Source: a virus. Taken from it: a stretch of 59,628 nucleotides of DNA. The first letter of the stretch is position 1; each line of letters begins with the position of its first letter. Positions 18,321-28,254 of the stretch are shown in pieces. The stretch is from positions 1 through 59,628 of the IMG/VR virus record IMGVR_UViG_3300034272_000911; one strand, given 5' to 3'. The position numbers and the translations under genes are program-made. The notes beneath the pieces are model-generated. The model was given only the letters and a program-made list of their open reading frames with translations. It searched no databases and had not been told where the DNA came from.

Positions 18321-21300
18321 TGAGCTCACTCGACCTTCTGCGATCCGTTCTTGAGGAAGACCCGACTGTCGGCACCGGCGAGGCGACTCAGAAGAACCTT
18401 CGCCGTGCGGAGGCGATCAGGCGTGAGTCCGTTCCCGGTCAGCGAGGCGCGCTCTCGACGCTGGACGACGTCCTCAACAGCTCCCCTCCCGAGCCTGCTC
18501 CCGTTCGCGCTCAGGCAATACCTGCCGCTACGGAACCACAGCAGGCGCGTGGCGAGTACCGGGCGTCCGAGTTCGCCGGGGACGCTGGTCGCAAGCTCCG
18601 CGGCGCGCTCGTAGGCGGATCGCTCGGCGTCCCGCAGGGCATTCAGGAAGCCGCCAAGGGAGGTCTGCGCGCCGGTATCAGCGGCGAGTCGCGCCCGGTT
18701 CCGTTCGCTCGCGCTGTCGAGAGCGGCATGAACTGGATCATGGACGCCACCGGCTTCCTGTCGTACGCCGAGCAGGCGAAGAAGCGCGACGAAGCCGTCG
18801 CAACGTTCGACCGTCTGGTCTCGGGCGCGAAGATCCCGGGTCTGGAAGGACTGGCTGAGTACGGCTCCCGCGTGCAGCGCGACATCGAATCCGGCATCTC
18901 GGATGAGGGCAAGCGCCGCATCGAAGGATCCACCCCGCGTGGGAACATCCTCAAGGGCGAGCTCAGCTTCGGCGACGACCCGACGCTCTCAGGCTACGCG
19001 CTGCAGTTCGCCGGGGTGCTCGGCTCAATGGCGCCCACCATCGCGACTGCCATCGCCACCCGCAGTCCGAGGGCGGCTGCTGCTGTCGGCGGCGGTCAGG
19101 CGGCGAACGAAGCCTCCAGCACCGCTCGCGAGTACATCGGCAACCTGTCTGACGAGCAGCTCACCGAGGTCAGCCCGTACTACAACACCCTCATCCGCAC
19201 GGGCATGTCCCCCGAGGAAGCGCGCCAGATCGTCACGGACAAGGCGGCTGAGACGGGCGCCGCGCTCCAAGGCATGGTCGCCGCGGTGGGCTCGCAGATC
19301 ACCGGCAAGCTCGTCACAGGCGCCTACGACAACATCCTGCGCCGAGTGGGCAGGAACGGCGCTGGCGCTACCGCAGCTGGCGCCGCGTTCGGCGCGCTCG
19401 AAGAGGGCGTGCAAGAGACGGCTGAAGGCGTCGCCTCTGACGTCGGCATCCGCTCGCAGATCACGGACAAGGAGATCGGCACCGACTCGGCGGCGAACTT
19501 CGTGCTGGGCGCCCTTGGCGGCGCGGCGGTGGGCGGCGTCAGCGGTGCACGCTCGACCCCCGCGAGCACCCTCGACTCCTACCTGAGCGGAGCCATCGAC
19601 GGCGCCCGGTCGAACCCCGAGGCTGTCACCCGGCAGGCTCGGATGGCCCTCGACCCGAATCGGGACGTGGCGCTCGACCCGCGGGCAAACGTCCGCCCTG
19701 CGGACAGCGAGCTGGGCGACGTCGCCATAACCCCGGGCGCGGCGCCAGACCAACAGTCGAGAACAGCTGTTGCGACCCAGCAGGATCGACCGGAGGACTT
19801 GCAGGGCGGTCAGCCGACCGGCACCCAGACTGTCGCTTCGGCGCAACAGCAGGGGGAGCCCAAGTCGCCCTCGCTGCAGACGCTCGACCAGATCCTGAAC
19901 AGCTCCGAGGAGAGCCTCCTCGCGCAGGTCGACGCGCAGAACCAGCCGCCGCCTGCCCAGCCGCCTGCCCCGAACCAGTCGTTCGTGGACGCCGTGGAGT
20001 CGATCAAGAGCGACCTCGGGATCGACCAGAGCGACACGCTGAGCCTGACCGAGGTCACGGACAACACCCGCCTGAAGCGCTTCAAGAGCGCGCTGGAGGG
20101 CGCTTTCGGCGTGAAGGTGCACTTCGTCGACTTCGGCGAGCAGCTGACCACTGGATCCGGTCGCCAGCTCGGCGCGTTCAACGGGTACCGCCACAACGAC
20201 ACGATCTTGGTGGACGCGAAGGACGTCGACCTGATCAACACCACGTGGCACGAACTGACCCACGTGCTCGAAACCCGGCACGCGGACGTCTACGCCAAGC
20301 TGCGTGACACGCTCGTCCCGAACTTGGATCCCGAGATCCGCCAGAACCTGATCACCGCCCTGAACCAGCGGCGGCAAGCCGAGGTCGGTCGCGACCTGAG
20401 CCAGCAGGAGCTCGACTCCGAGCTGGTGGCGTACGCGGTCGGGGACATCATGCAGAACCCCGAGTCGCTCGGGCAGATGTTCGACAGCTTCGGAGACCCC
20501 TCGGTCGCCAAGCAGTTCCGTGACATCGTCATGGACATCCTCGACAACCTCGTCAAGGTCATCCGCGGCCCCCAGTACATCAGGGAGCAGCAGGCGCTCG
20601 TCAAGGCTCGCAAGTCGGTCATCTCTGCCTTCGCCGAGTACCAGAAGCGCGAGGCTCAGAAGCAGATGGGCGCAGCCCCCGCGGCGCAGCCCACGGCGGC
20701 GCCTGCGGCGGCGCAGGTCGCCACCCCTGCCACGCCCACGGCTCCGGCTGCGACGCCTCAGGGAGCCCCTGCGGCGCCCGTCGCGCAGGCTCCTGCCGCC
20801 ACGCCCACCATCCGCTTCCCGACCGCCGAGGACATGGAGGCAGACGCCAGCGCTGGCGCCGCCCCCACCCCCAACTTCACGGTCTCGTACGCCACGCCTC
20901 AGCCGACAGCTGTGGGACAGCAGCGAACAGCTGTCAGCCCCTCGGGCTCAGAAAATGAGCCTACCGAACAGACCGCGCAGCCTGCAACGACCGGTTCTAC
21001 CGCTGGCGAAAACAGCTCCGGCGGTCAGTTCATGCGCCCGGCGGATCTCAAGGTCACCGGCGAGTTCGCTGGCGAGATGTTCCTGAGGGCTGTCCGCGAG
21101 TCCCCGGCTGAGATGACCGGGCTCTACATCGACTCCTTCGGGCGCGAGATCAACGCCGACCTCGCACGCGAGCTCTCGCCGATCTACCAGCAGAACCCCG
21201 CCGCGTTCGCGTCGTACGTCCACGAAGGCGCGTCTGCTCTGATCAAGCTGGTGTTCGACCAGCTGTTGGCGACAGCGTCGAGCACGGACGTCGTCCGCTT

Positions 21301-24300
21301 CACGGCTGGCGGCGGTGGCTCGGGCAAGGGCTTCGCGCTCGGCACGCTCAATCTCGTCAACGACAGCACGATCATCTACGACGGCACGCTCAGCAAGCTC
21401 GCGACCGCGACGAACCTGATCAACAAGGCGACCGCCGCAGGGCTCACGACCGAGGTCTACTACATCAACGCCGACGCCAAGTGGTCATTCGGCAACGCGC
21501 TCAAGCGCGGCACGACCAAGGGTCGCACGGTTCCTCTGGAGGCTCTTGCCGAGGCGCACTTCGGCGCCGCCAACGTCATCCGTCAGCTGGATGGAATGTA
21601 CAAGGGCAAGATCCTTGTGCGCGTCATCAACAACACCCCGGCGGGTGCTACCTACGGAGCGATCGATGACGTTCCGCGGTATAATCTCGACGAACTGAAA
21701 GGATGGATGTATGAAGAACTCGACCGCAGGGTCAAAGACGGATACCCGCTCAACCTCGCCGCAGGCTTCGCGCCCGACAAGTATTCTGTCGAAGGTCGCA
21801 TCGGAGAGCCCGCCGAACGAAACGATGGAGCAGTTCGAGGCGAGGTACGACGAGGAGATGCTGCGCCGCGTCGCGAGCGCGTCGAACAGCCCGAGCAACC
21901 CGCTGCTCCGGCTCGCGCAGATGGGCGCCAAGAAGGCGTAAGCCAGCCTTCTTCTGCGCCCGAGACGATACCGTCCGGTACGGAAACACAGCAACGGCAG
22001 TACGGGCGCAAGGTAGACGTCAGCCCGGAGCCTAAGCAGCCGAAGAAGCCCGAGATCAAGCGCGCCGGTCGGTTCAGCTACGAAGAGCTGCCGAGCGGTC
22101 GCATCGTCGTGCGCGAACAGGCTAATCGTGTCCGCTCCCTCGTCAGCGATATTGCCAAGGCGTCCAAGTACGACGAAGACGCGATCGCCTTCAGGGCTGT
22201 CGACGCCGCGGCTGTCGTCGAGGCGATGAAGAACGCCCCGAAGGCTGACAAGAAAATCGCCAGAGATATACAGCGTCGCCTCGGTCTCACGGACGAGGAG
22301 CTTAACGCGACCTCCCTTGCGTTCCAGACCGGCGAAGCTGGCAGGCGCGCCTTCGACACCCCGTTCGCCGGAGACCTGACCGACACAGTCGAGTACCTCC
22401 AGAATCGCCGCCTTGAGTCTGGACTCAGGACGCTCAACCTCGCGGAAGAGGCAGACCGCGAGACGCTCGCCAAGCTGGTCACCGCGGAAGTTCTTGCCGC
22501 CATCGGGGCTGGCGAGAACGCTCAGGAATGGTACGACGCGACGATCGCCAAGCTGATGAGCCTCGCCGCCCTGAAGTACCCAGAGCTGGCAACCGACCGC
22601 GAAGCTCAGATGGCTTTCCGCATCGCGATTGCGGTGTCCTCGCAGGGGCTGAACGTCAGGGACAACATCAAGTTCGCGATGGGCGTGTATGCCGACTACC
22701 GAAAGGACGGCAAGTTCCCTGAGCGCGGGTCAGGCGAAAGCGCGGCGAAGATGGCAGGGAACTTCGCGCTCGCAAACGACATGATCGGCAGGCTCGGCAG
22801 GAACGAGTTCATGCGATTCCTTGAGACGCCGTTCACTGCTGGCGAGCTCAGGGCGATGGGTCATAACGTAGACGAGCTCGTCGACGAGATGGTGCTCGGG
22901 TCTTCCATCTTCGGCCCCAAGATCGGGTTTGGCTTCTACTCAAACCTGTCTGGGAACTTCGAGCCAGTCACCATCGACATGTGGTTCATGCGAACCATTG
23001 GTCGCCTGATTGGCGCCCTTCGCGCATTCGACGAAGAGAGGTTCGCGGATCAGCTCCAAACCTTCCGCGGCTCGTTCGAGCAGACAGGCAACGACGGCAT
23101 CTACTCCAGCCAGTTCGATCCCGCCCTCGTCGAGAGGGCGAAGACAGACCGCGAAGCGGCTATCACGCTCGCAAGGTTGGTCGACTCGGCGCACGAAAGG
23201 GACTTCAGTGCCAACAAGGAGTCCTACAAAAACAAAACGCGAGTAAAGAGCAGGTTCGTCAACGCCGCGTCAGCGATGATCATCTCGCTCGACAAGCCGA
23301 AGGACGCCCCGGCGAGCGGCGGGGAGCGGCGGCTTCTGCGCGACGTTGTCCGCAAGGCGGTCGACATGGTCAAGGAAGCACACGGGAGTCGTGTGCCGCC
23401 TGCCGCTTTGCAGGCTCTCATCTGGTATCCTGAGCAGGAGCTCTACAAGTCGCTTGGGGTCGACCTCCCGGTAACCAGTCAGGACTACGCAGGGGCAATC
23501 ACTAAGCTCCTTTTGGAAGAGGGATACGATGAACGAGAACTCAGGGCAGCAGCCGAATCTGGATCAAGACGCGCACGACAGGCGTCTGTTGCAGATGTCG
23601 AGGGAAGAGATCAGGGAGCTCGCCAAGAAAACCGCGGAGGCGGTGAAGGCGAAGGGTCTCGCACGCTCACCCGAAGGGAGCGAGACCGAATTCTCGTCTC
23701 CCGGACGATTCGACGCTATCGAACGGGCGATGCACAAGCACCCCGGGCTTACAAGAGAAAAAGCTCAGGCGATGATGGACGAGTTCGGGTTCTAGATACC
23801 CCAGTCGTTGCGGAGTACCAGCCCGAGCTGGTCTTCAAGAACAGGCTCGGCACGATCGGCAAACCTGCGCCGAAGATGTACGAGCTGTCCGGTGGGGCGG
23901 CTCTGTTCCGCTCCTCCATCCTCTCCGCGAAGAGCGCCAGCCAGTTCGGCGCCGCGGTCAGCGTCTACGATGAAGCCGCCTACGCCACGATGCGCCTGTT
24001 CCTGTCCGAGGACGGCAAGTCTGGCTTCGCGCTCAAGGACGACGGCGACATCGTGTCCGTGTTCAGCGGCACCAAGGGCGCGGCGAACGCCATGCTCCAG
24101 CTCGCTGTGGACGAGGGCGGTCGCAAGCTCGACGCGTTCGACACGATCCTCCCCGAGATCTATGCGGACAACGGGTTCAGGACTGTCGCTCGCACCCCTT
24201 GGGACGAGAGCCAGAAGGAGCCGGACTGGGACAAGTCCGTCTTCCGCGAGTTCAACAACGGCGAGCCGGACGTCGTGTTCATGGTCTACGACCCTGAGAA

Positions 24301-27300
24301 CGCGTCTGAGTCTGGCGGTGAGCGGGTCGCGTCCTACGGCGACGGGCTCGACGCCCAAGCCGCTGCTCTGGAGTCACTCCCCAAGCCCAAGCCCAAGTCG
24401 ACCGGGCAGTTCAGCCGCAAGCTCGTAGAGCTCGCCGCCAACCAAGCGCCCGGGGCTCCCCAGCTCTTCGGGATCAGCGAGACCCCCACTGTTCTGCGCG
24501 CTGTCGGCGCTCCCCGACAGCTGTTCGTCATGGAGGGGAAGAACGTCGCGAAGGTGGTGAACCCGTCGTTCACCGGTCGCGTCAGCGAGGAAGACGGCGG
24601 CGTCCGTCGCAACGCGGCTGGATTCGTCGTCCAGACCGCACGTCGCATCCCGCTCACGGTCGATGAGATCTACGCCGTCCCGCGCCTGATCGCTGACCCG
24701 ATCGCCGTCATCAAGAGCGACGGCAGCAAGCCCGGTCGCCGCTACGGCTACAAGGTCATCATCGGGATGGTCAAGGACGGCTTCCCCGTGGTCGCCATCG
24801 TCCACCCCGACGTCCGCTACGGTGACAACAGAGCCTCGGAGATCGCCAGCGTCTACCCTGTGAACGAGCCCAACTCGCTCGCAGAGATGAACCGCGAGCT
24901 GAACAGCTCCAGCCTCGTCTACTTCGACAAGGGCAAGGCTATGGCGCTCGCAGCGCGCATCGGCAGGAACCTGCCGAGCCTCGCGAAGATCACGCCGACG
25001 CTCGCCAAGACGCCTAACTCCGTCCCCAGCCGCACGCTGCCTGTCATCCCCAACAGCAACTGGATGCGGAAGCTGGAGATCGGCGGCACCGGAGATCCAG
25101 TCGATCCCAACACCGGATTCGCACGCCGCGTTCCCACGCCGGGCAACCGCTTCACCCTGCCTGCTCGCACTCGCAGGGAGCAGTTCGTCGAGAACCTGTT
25201 CGAGAACCGGATGTCCCGCGTCGAGGACATCCAACAGGCTGTTGAACAGCAGGGTGGCACGCTCAGCATCGCGGACGCTCAGGGCAACGTCTTGGGCAGC
25301 ACCGACCTCTCCAGCGCCGTGCAGCGTATGCGTGGCGCCGTCCGCGGTCGCCTCGACCGCTTCAAGAAGGAGGTCGAGATCCCGATCATCGAGGAAGCCG
25401 CCAAGGCTGGCGTGAACCTCGAAGAGGTCGCTCAGTACCTGTACGCCGTGTACGCGCCGGAGCGCAACGCGATCATCCAGCAGCGCAACCCGACGCAGTT
25501 CCAGATTGACGGCGGCTCCGGTATGACGAACGCCGAGGCGACACAGATCGTTGCCAGCTTCCGCGCTCGCCGGAACTTCGCCGACATCCAGCGCATCGCC
25601 AACCGGGTGCGGAACATCTCGGTGATGACGCAGAACCTGCTCCTCGCCGAGGGACTGGTCGAGCCGCAGGTCGTCGCCCAGTGGCGAGCGGACAGCCCAA
25701 ACTACGTCCCGCTGCGCGGCTTCGAGGACTTCGACGAGTCGACCGGCAACCCGCTGGGTGCTGGGTCGTTCGGGCGAATGGATCCGCGCAACCCGTTCGC
25801 TCGCACCGCGAAGGGTCGTGAGACCCGTGCCGGGCAGATCCTTGAGAACATCCTCAAGGACTACTCGGACGCGGTCGTGCTCGCCGAGAAGAACAAGGTC
25901 TACCGCCTGCTCTTGCAGTTCGTGCAGACCAACCCAGACCCAGCGCTCTGGCAGGTCAACGCGCCGAAGGTCTCGCGCTCGTACTACAAGGGCGGCATGA
26001 CCCCGCTCGGCTACGTGCAGGGGACTGTTCGCATCGCCTTTGAGGTGAACGAAGACCCGGCGCAGACCATCGCTGTCCGCGTGAAGGGGCGCCCCGTGTT
26101 CATCCGCGTGCAGGACGAGGGGATGCTGGAAGACCTCCAGCTTACCGGAGCCATCGGCAGCGGCGAGCAGGCGAAGCTCTACTTCCGCGTGTGGTCTGGC
26201 GTGATGCAGACGCTCGCGAAGCTCCGCACCACCCTGTCCCCGGCGTTCGTGTTCATCGACGCGATCCGAAACACCGAGACCGGCGGCTTCTGGAACTTGG
26301 TGAAGTACGGGCCGAAGGTTGCCGGGAAGGCGTATGCGCGCCTGTTCAAGTCGGCACGGGTCGCTTGGAAGGCTGAGCGAGAAGGCACGTGGCAAGGCAA
26401 CAACGACACGATCACCATCCGTGAGCCGGGCCAGCCCCCGCGTACCATCACGCTCAAGGAAGCCTACGACATGTTCCGTGCTGATGGCGGCAAGGTCGGC
26501 TTCCTCGACATCAAGGAAATCGAGGACATTCAGGGCGAGATCCAGCGGATGTTCCGCGCCGCGCAGGTCGCCGGGTCTCTCGACCCGCGCACCTACGGCA
26601 CCCAGCTGGTCAGCATGATCGGCAAGGTCGAAGACCTGATGCTGGATGCGGCTGGCTCGGTCGAGATCGCGATGCGGTTTGCGACCTACATGGCTCGCCT
26701 TGAGGCTGGCGCCAACCGTCAGGAGGCGACCGACGCCGCGAAGAACGTCACGGTGAACTTCGACCGCAAGGGCAAGTGGACGCCGCACCTCGGTCTGCTC
26801 TACATGTTCGCCAACGCCAACATCCAAGGCACGCGTGCGACCTACAACCTGATCTTCAAGTCTGGCAAGGCTGGTCTCGCCCTCGGTGGCGCGCTCGCCG
26901 CTCTCGGGTACGCCATCGCCCAGCTCGGGTCTGGCGTGTCAGGCGATGACGACGAGCCGTACTGGGACAAGCAGCTCTACAAGAACACGAAGATCAAGAG
27001 CCTGCTGTTCTTCACGCCTGACGGGAACACCGTCACGATCCCGATGGCGTACGGCTCGGGCTTCTTCGTCAACCTCGGGTACGCGCTCAGCGACTTGCAG
27101 CGTGGAGTGCCTCTGGCGAAGGTCGCGGCGTTCATGCGCGACTCGTTCTTCACGCACTTCTCGCCGTTCGGCTCTCTGGAGAACCCGGCTACGTTCGCGT
27201 CTCCGACGCTGCTCGACCCGTTCGCGGTCGTGAACATGAACATGACGGAGCAGGGCATCCCGCTGATGCCGGATTCGTCGTTCGAGCCGGGCAAGCCTGA

Positions 27301-27922
27301 CAGCGAGAAGTTCTGGGCTTCGACCCGCGGCACCCTGTTCCAACAGCTGTCGAGCTACATGAACGACAGGACTGGCGGCACGGTCTGGTACAGCGGCGGC
27401 ATCGACGTCTCGCCCGAGACGCTGCGCTACGGGTACGGCTTCCTGACCGGCGGCGCTGGCGGTTTCGCACGCGACCTTGCCGACTCGATCTACCTCTCGA
27501 CTGAGGTCGGTCTGGACGCTGCCGTCGACAAGAACAAGATCCCCATCGTGCGGAGCTTCTACCAGCAGAACACGGGCAAGCAGAATCAGACCGAGTTCTT
27601 CAGGAACGCGGACGAAGCCGTGCGCGCCATGAAAGAGGCGAGCGACCTGTTCTACGCAGAGAAGGGGCGCGAGGAGAAGACCGCAGACCGGCTCCGAGAC
27701 CAGAGGCTGATCGCCGAGCTCGGCTACGCGGTGCAGAGCACGAAGCAGGCTCTAGCCGCCCACCGAGAGGAGGAGATCCGCATCGTCGAGCGGCGCACGA
27801 ACGGCAGCATCGACGCCGCGACTGCGGAGGAGATGCTCTCTCGGATCGCCAAGGAAAAGGACAAGCTCTACACGGACTTCAACCGCGAGTTCTACAGGGC
27901 GAACCCCAAGACCCCAGATTGA
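18320..27922 (+). CDS. Giant polyvalent virion protein (zincin, zeta-toxin-like kinase, GNAT-like, MuF-C-like and LPD38-like regions), 3200 aa
   Basis: One uninterrupted frame starts at an ATG overlapping the previous TGA. Domains seen in order: Ala/Gly-rich hydrophobic region (about 70-400); zincin-like domain with HELTH near 644 and a candidate third ligand Glu near 701; Pro/Ala linker (about 790-890); P-loop GGGGSGKG near 997-1004 in a zeta-toxin-like kinase domain; region of unknown family (about 1250-1740) common in DarB-like giant proteins; GNAT-like region (1830-2010); MuF C-terminal-like nuclease region (2090-2220, IASVYPVN); LPD38-like C-terminal half (2250-3190). Such proteins are thought to be ejected with DNA. 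Two Arg-rich linkers (about 1140-1210 and 1745-1825) overlap possible separate genes in the +1 frame. Confidence 0.85.
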   Translation: MSSLDLLRSVLEEDPTVGTGEATQKNLRRAEAIRRESVPGQRGALSTLDDVLNSSPPEPAPVRAQAIPAATEPQQARGEYRASEFAGDAGRKLRGALVGGSLGVPQGIQEAAKGGLRAGISGESRPVPFARAVESGMNWIMDATGFLSYAEQAKKRDEAVATFDRLVSGAKIPGLEGLAEYGSRVQRDIESGISDEGKRRIEGSTPRGNILKGELSFGDDPTLSGYALQFAGVLGSMAPTIATAIATRSPRAAAAVGGGQAANEASSTAREYIGNLSDEQLTEVSPYYNTLIRTGMSPEEARQIVTDKAAETGAALQGMVAAVGSQITGKLVTGAYDNILRRVGRNGAGATAAGAAFGALEEGVQETAEGVASDVGIRSQITDKEIGTDSAANFVLGALGGAAVGGVSGARSTPASTLDSYLSGAIDGARSNPEAVTRQARMALDPNRDVALDPRANVRPADSELGDVAITPGAAPDQQSRTAVATQQDRPEDLQGGQPTGTQTVASAQQQGEPKSPSLQTLDQILNSSEESLLAQVDAQNQPPPAQPPAPNQSFVDAVESIKSDLGIDQSDTLSLTEVTDNTRLKRFKSALEGAFGVKVHFVDFGEQLTTGSGRQLGAFNGYRHNDTILVDAKDVDLINTTWHELTHVLETRHADVYAKLRDTLVPNLDPEIRQNLITALNQRRQAEVGRDLSQQELDSELVAYAVGDIMQNPESLGQMFDSFGDPSVAKQFRDIVMDILDNLVKVIRGPQYIREQQALVKARKSVISAFAEYQKREAQKQMGAAPAAQPTAAPAAAQVATPATPTAPAATPQGAPAAPVAQAPAATPTIRFPTAEDMEADASAGAAPTPNFTVSYATPQPTAVGQQRTAVSPSGSENEPTEQTAQPATTGSTAGENSSGGQFMRPADLKVTGEFAGEMFLRAVRESPAEMTGLYIDSFGREINADLARELSPIYQQNPAAFASYVHEGASALIKLVFDQLLATASSTDVVRFTAGGGGSGKGFALGTLNLVNDSTIIYDGTLSKLATATNLINKATAAGLTTEVYYINADAKWSFGNALKRGTTKGRTVPLEALAEAHFGAANVIRQLDGMYKGKILVRVINNTPAGATYGAIDDVPRYNLDELKGWMYEELDRRVKDGYPLNLAAGFAPDKYSVEGRIGEPAERNDGAVRGEVRRGDAAPRRERVEQPEQPAAPARADGRQEGVSQPSSAPETIPSGTETQQRQYGRKVDVSPEPKQPKKPEIKRAGRFSYEELPSGRIVVREQANRVRSLVSDIAKASKYDEDAIAFRAVDAAAVVEAMKNAPKADKKIARDIQRRLGLTDEELNATSLAFQTGEAGRRAFDTPFAGDLTDTVEYLQNRRLESGLRTLNLAEEADRETLAKLVTAEVLAAIGAGENAQEWYDATIAKLMSLAALKYPELATDREAQMAFRIAIAVSSQGLNVRDNIKFAMGVYADYRKDGKFPERGSGESAAKMAGNFALANDMIGRLGRNEFMRFLETPFTAGELRAMGHNVDELVDEMVLGSSIFGPKIGFGFYSNLSGNFEPVTIDMWFMRTIGRLIGALRAFDEERFADQLQTFRGSFEQTGNDGIYSSQFDPALVERAKTDREAAITLARLVDSAHERDFSANKESYKNKTRVKSRFVNAASAMIISLDKPKDAPASGGERRLLRDVVRKAVDMVKEAHGSRVPPAALQALIWYPEQELYKSLGVDLPVTSQDYAGAITKLLLEEGYDERELRAAAESGSRRARQASVADVEGRDQGARQENRGGGEGEGSRTLTRRERDRILVSRTIRRYRTGDAQAPRAYKRKSSGDDGRVRVLDTPVVAEYQPELVFKNRLGTIGKPAPKMYELSGGAALFRSSILSAKSASQFGAAVSVYDEAAYATMRLFLSEDGKSGFALKDDGDIVSVFSGTKGAANAMLQLAVDEGGRKLDAFDTILPEIYADNGFRTVARTPWDESQKEPDWDKSVFREFNNGEPDVVFMVYDPENASESGGERVASYGDGLDAQAAALESLPKPKPKSTGQFSRKLVELAANQAPGAPQLFGISETPTVLRAVGAPRQLFVMEGKNVAKVVNPSFTGRVSEEDGGVRRNAAGFVVQTARRIPLTVDEIYAVPRLIADPIAVIKSDGSKPGRRYGYKVIIGMVKDGFPVVAIVHPDVRYGDNRASEIASVYPVNEPNSLAEMNRELNSSSLVYFDKGKAMALAARIGRNLPSLAKITPTLAKTPNSVPSRTLPVIPNSNWMRKLEIGGTGDPVDPNTGFARRVPTPGNRFTLPARTRREQFVENLFENRMSRVEDIQQAVEQQGGTLSIADAQGNVLGSTDLSSAVQRMRGAVRGRLDRFKKEVEIPIIEEAAKAGVNLEEVAQYLYAVYAPERNAIIQQRNPTQFQIDGGSGMTNAEATQIVASFRARRNFADIQRIANRVRNISVMTQNLLLAEGLVEPQVVAQWRADSPNYVPLRGFEDFDESTGNPLGAGSFGRMDPRNPFARTAKGRETRAGQILENILKDYSDAVVLAEKNKVYRLLLQFVQTNPDPALWQVNAPKVSRSYYKGGMTPLGYVQGTVRIAFEVNEDPAQTIAVRVKGRPVFIRVQDEGMLEDLQLTGAIGSGEQAKLYFRVWSGVMQTLAKLRTTLSPAFVFIDAIRNTETGGFWNLVKYGPKVAGKAYARLFKSARVAWKAEREGTWQGNNDTITIREPGQPPRTITLKEAYDMFRADGGKVGFLDIKEIEDIQGEIQRMFRAAQVAGSLDPRTYGTQLVSMIGKVEDLMLDAAGSVEIAMRFATYMARLEAGANRQEATDAAKNVTVNFDRKGKWTPHLGLLYMFANANIQGTRATYNLIFKSGKAGLALGGALAALGYAIAQLGSGVSGDDDEPYWDKQLYKNTKIKSLLFFTPDGNTVTIPMAYGSGFFVNLGYALSDLQRGVPLAKVAAFMRDSFFTHFSPFGSLENPATFASPTLLDPFAVVNMNMTEQGIPLMPDSSFEPGKPDSEKFWASTRGTLFQQLSSYMNDRTGGTVWYSGGIDVSPETLRYGYGFLTGGAGGFARDLADSIYLSTEVGLDAAVDKNKIPIVRSFYQQNTGKQNQTEFFRNADEAVRAMKEASDLFYAEKGREEKTADRLRDQRLIAELGYAVQSTKQALAAHREEEIRIVERRTNGSIDAATAEEMLSRIAKEKDKLYTDFNREFYRANPKTPD
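21711..21941 (+). CDS. Overprinted small ORF inside the giant gene (junction 1), 76 aa
   Basis: This +1-frame ORF begins at ATG 21711 with GAAAGGA about 7 bases upstream. It lies where the zeta-like domain of the giant protein ends. Its product (C-terminal part MEQFEARYDEEMLRRVASAS..NPLLRLAQMGAKKA) looks like an ordinary small helical phage protein. The giant frame across the same bases is Arg/Gly/Pro-rich and low in complexity, as a shadow frame would be. An internal ATG at 21825 is an alternative start. It may be expressed, or be the relic of a former separate gene; no expression evidence can be seen. Confidence 0.45.
   Translation: MKNSTAGSKTDTRSTSPQASRPTSILSKVASESPPNETMEQFEARYDEEMLRRVASASNSPSNPLLRLAQMGAKKA
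21966..21983. promoter_or_regulatory. Degenerate operator-like palindrome inside the giant gene
   Basis: CGATAC-CGTCCG-GTACGG matches 5 of 6 and 4 of 6 bases of the repressor half-sites defined elsewhere in this genome. It lies 25 bases after the end of the first overprinted ORF, in a linker. It could be chance or a relic of an old gene boundary. Confidence 0.2.
23529..23795 (+). CDS. Overprinted small ORF inside the giant gene (junction 2), 88 aa
   Basis: This ORF is in the same +1 frame as the first nested ORF. ATG 23529 is preceded by GGAAGAGGG and 5 bases, a strong ribosome site. The product is a convincing helical protein (MSREEIRELAKKTAEAVKAK, then HPGLTREKAQAMMDEFGF). The giant frame here is an Arg/Gly/Glu-rich linker between a DarB-like region and the GNAT-like domain, with normal domain sequence resuming about 25 bases after the nested stop. 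The quality contrast between frames favours a real gene, present or ancestral. Confidence 0.55.
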   Translation: MNENSGQQPNLDQDAHDRRLLQMSREEIRELAKKTAEAVKAKGLARSPEGSETEFSSPGRFDAIERAMHKHPGLTREKAQAMMDEFGF

Positions 27923-27936
27923 CACAGGAGGAAACC

Positions 27937-28254
27937 GTGACGCTGAAGAGCGCCATACCGAAGAGCTTCCAGCTGTGCGGTCACCAGATCGCCGTCCGCA
28001 TCGTCCCGAAGCCGAAGTGGCAGTACAAAGGCGACGTCGGCTTCTGGGACTACGCGAACCTGAGGATCGATCTCGTCGCCGGGCAGCAGCCTAGCGTCGT
28101 GATGCAGACCTTCTGCCATGAGTGGGCGCACGCCATGCTGGAGATGATGGCTCACCCGCTCGCCCGAGATGAGCGATTCGTCGACCAGCTCGGACATCTG
28201 TTGCAACAGTCCCTCTCAACCTTCGAGTACCCCAATGCAGCCAAAGGCAAGTGA
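27937..28254 (+). CDS. Small zincin-like metallopeptidase-fold protein, 105 aa
   Basis: The GTG at 27937 follows ACACAGGAGGAAACC, a near-ideal ribosome site, so it is preferred over the TTG 18 bases upstream that overlaps the giant gene's end. The motif CHEWAHAMLEMM contains HExxH, the zinc-binding core of zincins, within a compact protein also containing FQLCGHQIAVRIVPKPKW. Short HEWxH proteins of this type are common phage hypotheticals with unknown targets. It overlaps the phosphoesterase start. Confidence 0.7.
   Translation: MTLKSAIPKSFQLCGHQIAVRIVPKPKWQYKGDVGFWDYANLRIDLVAGQQPSVVMQTFCHEWAHAMLEMMAHPLARDERFVDQLGHLLQQSLSTFEYPNAAKGK

Noticed and set aside
20520-21086. A third overprinted ORF in the Pro/Ala linker of the giant gene
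   Set aside because: The product is Ser/Arg low-complexity sequence while the main frame is a normal Pro/Ala linker, the opposite of what is seen at the two accepted junctions.
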